Below are positions 59,954-64,000 of a stretch of 64,000 nt of DNA, piece after piece. The DNA comes from Actinomycetota bacterium (GTDB taxonomy: Bacteria > Actinomycetota > Geothermincolia > Geothermincolales > RBG-13-55-18): NCBI GenBank assembly GCA_040757835.1, contig JBFLWJ010000014.1:27403-91402 (forward strand), in the 5' to 3' direction. Position 1 is the stretch's first letter. Every line of letters begins with the position of its first letter. The notes under the pieces are model-generated. The model did not search any database, was not told where the DNA came from, and saw nothing but the letters and a program-made list of their open reading frames with translations. Made by a program: the position numbers and the translations under genes.

Positions 59954-61219
59954 CTATTGTCTTTGCGCCTCGCTCTTGTATTTCCTGGTGACTTTCCATG
60001 CTTGTTTGAGGAAGCCCGGGGTCTGCTTCGCGATGAGCGAGAACATGTTTTTCGGCGGCTTACGGTAGTCGAGAGCGGGTACCATGGTCACCGCCTTCGC
60101 TTTCGTGCACGACACCATGCACAAGCCGCAACCTATACAGCGCTCCGGCGAACGGCTGTGTTTCTTGGCCCTGGTATCGACGGTAAGCGCGGCCGTGGGG
60201 CAGGCCTTGGCGCACTTGCCGCAATAGGTACAGAGGGAGGCATCTACCCGCGGGATGAAATGGGGCGGTGCGATGATGGTCGGGCAGTCGAACTCGGTCA
60301 CCAGGCGGAAATTGTAGCAGCAGCAGGCACAGCAGGAGCAGGAGGCTTGCCCCTTGCTCTCCTGGATGTTGACGACCCAGCTCACCAGGCCGTTCGCGGC
60401 GGCCTCGGCCTTTATCTCCAGGGCATCCCTACGGCTTATCTCCGTATAGCGGCCCTCGCCCACCCCTTTCTCAACCCATTCCCCCATCAGCAGGCAGTTC
60501 GATAAGGGTTTGTCGCAGCCATTCCCCAGCACTCGCGCCGACATGCGGCACTGGCAATTGGTCACGCCGAACCGGTCATAGCTCTCCATGATCGTCTCGA
60601 GCTTATCGAAGGGTAACGCTACCTGGCTCGCCTGTATCGTCTCGCTCAGAGGGACTACCCGCGCCGAGCTCATCTGGTAGGCCTGCTGGTAATCGAGCAT
60701 CCACCCGGTCATGAAGAGGTCCTCCCAGAGTTCGATGAAACGGAGGTGCCAATCGCTCAGGCTGTCCGGGTCGTAACCCATGAGGGTCTCCTCGAAGATC
60801 TCTCCGAGAACTCGCTTCAATCTATAACGCTTCCTGGCTCCGCTCCCACTACTCTTGATGGACCTCTTTTCGGTCTCCAGTTTGTGGAGGACCGCTTCCA
60901 CCTCTTCAGCCGTTCTGCCCTCTACCCTGGCCAGATCCGCGCAGCTCGTGCCCCTGAAGGGATGCAAGTGGCGCACCAGGGCGGCCTCCTCCTCGGTCCA
61001 TAAGTGCTGCACGAAGGCAACGAGTTCGTCGCACAGGGGCGGATTGTTCAGCAGTGGCGTGGATAGGGTCACGGCAGCGTCGATATGGGCCTTGGGGACC
61101 TGCGGGTAATCGCCGGGCAGCCGGGGACGCAGGTTGTGGGGTTTGGGATCGGTGGGGCGGATGATACCCTCTTCGACGACGACATAGCGCTTACCCTTGT
61201 TTTCGTTTTCGGACGACAT
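59954..61219 (-). CDS. CxCCxCCC iron-sulfur protein, long form (paralogue 4 of 4)
   Basis: Protein of 421 residues with the most divergent sequence of the four. N-terminal ~200 residues are helical (FVQHLWTEEEAALVRHLHPF, RGTSCADLARVEGRTAEEVE), recalling the winged-helix domain of the others. Then NCQCRMSARVLGNGC with C242 (C222, C224, C235, C242), CSCCACCC at 294-301, and two [4Fe-4S] motifs (CTYCGKCAKACP, CIGCGLCMVSC). Basic C-terminus. It heads a minus-strand group with a ferredoxin-like gene and a PaaK-like ligase. ATG 61219 follows AAAGGAG. Function unknown. Confidence 0.87.
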   Translation of the reverse strand: MSSENENKGKRYVVVEEGIIRPTDPKPHNLRPRLPGDYPQVPKAHIDAAVTLSTPLLNNPPLCDELVAFVQHLWTEEEAALVRHLHPFRGTSCADLARVEGRTAEEVEAVLHKLETEKRSIKSSGSGARKRYRLKRVLGEIFEETLMGYDPDSLSDWHLRFIELWEDLFMTGWMLDYQQAYQMSSARVVPLSETIQASQVALPFDKLETIMESYDRFGVTNCQCRMSARVLGNGCDKPLSNCLLMGEWVEKGVGEGRYTEISRRDALEIKAEAAANGLVSWVVNIQESKGQASCSCCACCCYNFRLVTEFDCPTIIAPPHFIPRVDASLCTYCGKCAKACPTAALTVDTRAKKHSRSPERCIGCGLCMVSCTKAKAVTMVPALDYRKPPKNMFSLIAKQTPGFLKQAWKVTRKYKSEAQRQ

Positions 61220-61454
61220 GGTCAACTCCTTTGCGGTCCTCGCTGTACTGCAAGTCGGAGGCTCGCGGGCTCGAGGGCATCATGCCCCATGCTTTCAGGG
61301 AATCATAAAGGTGTCTGTCCCGCAAGGTCAGGCACCACTCCGTAGCAACGGGGTAGATGATGACTGCTACCCGCTTCCGCTCACGAAACCACTGCTGCAC
61401 TCTCCCCGGCCCTATAAGTAGATGATAAAATCATGCCATTGAGGTTCAACGACG

Positions 61455-62294
61455 GTGAAGGTCGCTTTCACCATAGGGGCGCAGGAGCGCGACTTGCCTG
61501 AAACATATCGCAAGACGAGACTGCCGGCGACTCGTCTTCTGACCATCGCCGTTATGAACATCGGGGTGAAGGCCCACTACGTCAGCGGGTTTTTAGAGAT
61601 AGACGTCACCGATGCCAGGCGGAGGATAAAAGAAGCAAAGAGCAGAGGTGATCGCATATCTTTCACGGGCTGGATCATGAAATGCGTGGCCTCGGCCGCC
61701 AAGGAGTTCCCTGAGATAAACGCGTACCGCAAGGGCCGGTACCTCTACATGTTCGAGACCGTGAACATGGGGATGATGGTCGAAAGGGAGTTGAAGGGAG
61801 AGAAGGTCCCCCTAGGCTGCGTGATCAAAGACTGTGACACGAAAAGCGTCAGGGATATCAGCCTAGAGATCGCAGAAGCCAAGGAGGGGGACACGGGAGA
61901 TGAGCTTGTTATCGCTGATCGTAGATCGGCGAAGATCGCGAAATACGCCGTCATGCTGCCGAAACCCTTGCACAGCCTGGGGGCCCGCATCTTCTTCTGG
62001 GACCCCGTGAAGAACCACGCGAGGATGGGCACTATCGGCGTCACCGCCGTCGGTATGTTCGGAAGGTCGGGCGGCTGGCCGCTGCCCATCCCGAACGTGC
62101 ATTCGCTCGCGCTCGCCGTGGGCGGCATATCCCGTAAGCCTCGCTATATCGGGGGAGGGGACGAGCTGGAGCCCCGCGACATGCTCGACCTGACGCTTAT
62201 GTTCAACCACGATGTCATCGATGGTGCTCCAGCGGCGCGCTTCAGTGCCAGGCTCATCGAGATGATGGAAACGGCATACGGGCTCGAACGGTAA
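61455..62294 (+). CDS. Lipoyl-less E2-like acyltransferase (2-oxo acid dehydrogenase catalytic domain)
   Basis: Protein of 279 residues corresponding to the catalytic domain of E2 enzymes, with no lipoyl or E3-binding domain. The catalytic motif is NHDVIDGAPAARF (H252, D256), and ISFTGWIMKCVASAAKEFPE and VNMGMMVERE are typical neighbours. It may be a CoA-dependent acyltransferase using a free thioester rather than a lipoyl arm, as in stand-alone chloramphenicol-acetyltransferase-fold proteins. It starts at GTG 61455 and runs opposite to paralogue 4, away from it. Its real substrate is unknown. Confidence 0.85.
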   Translation: MKVAFTIGAQERDLPETYRKTRLPATRLLTIAVMNIGVKAHYVSGFLEIDVTDARRRIKEAKSRGDRISFTGWIMKCVASAAKEFPEINAYRKGRYLYMFETVNMGMMVERELKGEKVPLGCVIKDCDTKSVRDISLEIAEAKEGDTGDELVIADRRSAKIAKYAVMLPKPLHSLGARIFFWDPVKNHARMGTIGVTAVGMFGRSGGWPLPIPNVHSLALAVGGISRKPRYIGGGDELEPRDMLDLTLMFNHDVIDGAPAARFSARLIEMMETAYGLER

Positions 62295-62344
62295 ACCGGT
62301 AGTTCTACGACGGGTAAAAAGGAGCGGAAAGGAAGCTTTGCCCT

Positions 62345-62917
62345 ATGGGTGAAAGAAGGTGTCGACCGATGGATCGTATGCCGGAAGAGAAAACGAGTTC
62401 TCAAGAAACAGTCCGGAAGAACGATTGCGAAATATCCATGACATATGGCGGTATCGGCCCCAAGCTGGCCCTGCTATGCCTGCCTTATATAATCCTCTCG
62501 ATTGTCGTGATCATCAGGTATCCAGAATTCCTTGATCTCGGATTCCTCGATCACACCTTATTCCAGGTCATAGGCTTTATCTGGTTGGGGTTGGGGTTCG
62601 TCCTCTGGGTCACTTCGGCGGTCTTTTTCTTGATATACTTTAAGCACGGAAGGTTGATTACCAATGGTCCATATGCCCTTTGCAGAAACCCCATCTATTC
62701 CTCGTTGATCGTCTTTATAATACCTGCCCTGGGAATCATCTTTCATTCAGGCCTGATCTTCTCCATTGCGCTGGTCCTGTATGTCGGGTTCAAGATCTCT
62801 ATTCACGGGGAAAACATCGTGCTGAGAAGGGCCTTTGGGGAAGAGTTTGGGAGATATGAGGAATCCGTCAACGAGCTCTTACCCTTTCCCCGTTTTCTTT
62901 TCAGGAGCGGGCATTAA
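62345..62917 (+). CDS. Isoprenylcysteine carboxyl methyltransferase-family membrane protein
   Basis: Integral membrane methyltransferase of 190 residues, ICMT/PEMT superfamily. Three to four helices (ALLCLPYIILSIVVIIRY, GFIWLGLGFVLWVTSAVFFL, LIVFIIPALGIIF) surround the diagnostic TNGPYALCRNPIYSS, and the cofactor-binding tail is EEFGRYEESVNELLPF. Bacterial members methylate lipids, isoprenoids or small molecules. ATG 62345 or 62369; the first gives a hydrophilic leader of ~30 residues. Neighbour context gives no substrate. Confidence 0.88.
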   Translation: MGERRCRPMDRMPEEKTSSQETVRKNDCEISMTYGGIGPKLALLCLPYIILSIVVIIRYPEFLDLGFLDHTLFQVIGFIWLGLGFVLWVTSAVFFLIYFKHGRLITNGPYALCRNPIYSSLIVFIIPALGIIFHSGLIFSIALVLYVGFKISIHGENIVLRRAFGEEFGRYEESVNELLPFPRFLFRSGH

Positions 62918-63029
62918 GATCGGTCACCCATGTCGCGTGGCCGCAGCGCTATCGAGGAAAAAATACGGGTCACTATTGCTCCATACTAGCTCGCGCCTCT
63001 GCATGAAGGCCATGGATCCCTCGACGGCA

Positions 63030-63776
63030 TCACCGCTTCATCAGCGCGAACACACCCCAGCCCAGGTATTCACGCGTGTAAGCGGCGTAGCGCTCGGGTT
63101 CCGTGGTCAGTTTGGCTCGAACGTCTTTCGCGAACTCGTCGTCGGGATTGGCTTCAAGCCATCGCCGCATGGTGAGCCATTTAGCCGCTTCGTATCTGTC
63201 CCAGCTGTCTTGGTCCGCTAAAACCATTTCCACGACGTCGTAGCCGAGGCGGCCGAAAGACGCGAGAAGTTCTGGAAGCGTCAGAAAGTCGGAGATCGAG
63301 CCGGCAAGACACCCCCTGGCAACATCTTCCGTCGGCGGCAGCTGCCGCCAGTAGGGCTCGCCGATGAGGATGATCCCCCCGGTGCGGAGGCTCTGCGCCA
63401 GAAGCTCGATGGTGCCAGCGACTCCACCGGCGATCCACGTGGCGCCGAGACAGGCTGCCACGCCGACCTTTTCGTCCGAGACGTAGCCGGCAGCATCGCC
63501 ATGGATGAACTCGACTTGATCGGCGACGTCGAGTTCTTCAGCGCGGATTCTCGCCTGCTCGGTGTACAACTGGCTCATGTCGATGCCGGTGCCGATGACT
63601 CCGTGATCGCGTGCCCAGGTGCACAGCATCTCCCCCGAACCGCTTCCGAGGTCGAGCACCCGGGTCCCCGGTTCCAGGCGCAGTGCCGCTCCGAGAGTGG
63701 CGAGCTTTTCGGGCGTGAACGGGTTATGGATGCGATGTGCGCTTTCGGTGACGTTGAAGATCCGTGGAATGTCCAT
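63030..63776 (-). CDS. SAM-dependent class I methyltransferase
   Basis: Methyltransferase of 248 residues. Motif I is VLDLGSGSGEMLCTWA, then GTGIDMSQLYTEQA (acidic ribose-binding loop), VEFIHGDAAGYV and GGIILIGEPYWRQLPP. N-terminal helices precede the fold. The substrate is unknown; the motif set resembles small-molecule or cyclopropane-like methyltransferases. ATG 63776 with AGGGGG ~10 bases before it is preferred over longer in-frame starts. It is separated from the convergent ICMT gene by 112 bp. Confidence 0.9.
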   Translation of the reverse strand: MDIPRIFNVTESAHRIHNPFTPEKLATLGAALRLEPGTRVLDLGSGSGEMLCTWARDHGVIGTGIDMSQLYTEQARIRAEELDVADQVEFIHGDAAGYVSDEKVGVAACLGATWIAGGVAGTIELLAQSLRTGGIILIGEPYWRQLPPTEDVARGCLAGSISDFLTLPELLASFGRLGYDVVEMVLADQDSWDRYEAAKWLTMRRWLEANPDDEFAKDVRAKLTTEPERYAAYTREYLGWGVFALMKR

Positions 63777-63934
63777 TTCGAGAAATCCCCCTATGGGTCT
63801 GAATGGACGCGCTTTATGTCTGCGCGGCCCCGATGTATACATCCTATCATCCCATATAGGATTGGAGCGTACGGGCCAAGTCCCGTCAAGTGGTGTATTA
63901 AGCTCCATCGTACCATCCCCCTCATGATGACAGC

Positions 63935-64000
63935 CTAGACGGCTGCCGGTACCAGTTCCTTCACCTCCTTCTCTACTATCTCTATGGCGTTCCCGTCGAT
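63935..64000 (-). CDS. 3' end of an unidentified gene (cut by window edge)
   Basis: The complement of the last 66 bases reads IDGNAIEIVEKEVKELVPAA then Val and TAG (63935-63937). It is open and coding-like up to the window edge, so it is probably the tail of a minus-strand gene. Too short to identify. Confidence 0.4.
   Translation of the reverse strand: MDGNAIEIVEKEVKELVPAAV

Overview
The window is high-GC, densely coded bacterial DNA carrying about 65 protein genes plus several broken ones. It shows no rRNA, tRNA, CRISPR array, prophage or intact transposase gene. Gene content points to a strictly anaerobic or microaerophobic, Gram-positive-like organism: desulfoferrodoxin, rubrerythrin, a ferritin-like protein and an Rrf2 regulator sit together, ferredoxin-type iron-sulfur proteins are abundant, and a pyruvate phosphate dikinase lies at the left edge. 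Secreted proteins with AEGYTG-type repeats and many zinc-ribbon-headed membrane proteins fit an uncultured deep-branching actinobacterial lineage (Geothermincolia-like). That placement is inferred from gene style, not from a marker comparison.

Layout. 1-5284: ppdK 3' end, an FMN reductase-like flavoprotein, dgt, dnaG and rpoD, all on the plus strand. 5285-5728: non-coding, with a large inverted repeat and a ~150-bp imperfect tandem repeat. 5729-13573: glycosyltransferase, a decayed amidohydrolase, lipoproteins, a peptidase-like membrane protein with a cupredoxin-like tail, a YVTN beta-propeller lipoprotein, an FAD oxidoreductase and two zinc-ribbon membrane proteins. 13624-19207: trxB, ftsH, a ferredoxin protein with its Rrf2 regulator, the ferritin-like protein, dfx and rbr (redox and oxidative-stress block). 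19484-25080: DJ-1/PfpI protein, TetR divergent from a CrtI-like oxidoreductase operon, and the first of four CxCCxCCC iron-sulfur proteins. 25308-35544: GNAT, acetolactate decarboxylase coupled to larB, a large repeat-rich secreted protein, an RRM protein, a flavoprotein, a glutaminyl cyclotransferase flanked by two copies of one inverted-repeat element, a DapA-family lyase and a GH13 glucosidase.

35753-48371 holds two more CxCCxCCC proteins, a CDF transporter, a lipoate ligase, and a five-gene operon (zinc alcohol dehydrogenase, SDR, E1 alpha, E1 beta, lipoyl E2) that looks like an acetoin/butanediol or other 2-oxo-acid dehydrogenase system. It also holds a zinc-ribbon TPR gene broken in a G8 run. 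48497-64000: purC, pncB, SDRs, amidohydrolase, esterase, a nitrilase-fold hydrolase, a PaaK-like ligase operon with a frameshifted ferredoxin and the fourth CxCCxCCC protein, a lipoyl-less E2-like acyltransferase and two methyltransferases.

How it fits together: lipoate ligase, the E2, acetolactate decarboxylase and the two dehydrogenases are compatible with acetoin or butanediol turnover; the ferredoxin-like proteins would supply electron carriers; the dfx/rbr/ferritin block would protect them from oxygen. The most interesting signal is the dispersed four-member family with a conserved CxCR module, a CxCCxCCC motif and two [4Fe-4S] motifs, whose function I cannot name. A second theme is gene decay: at least five genes carry frameshifts or deletions.
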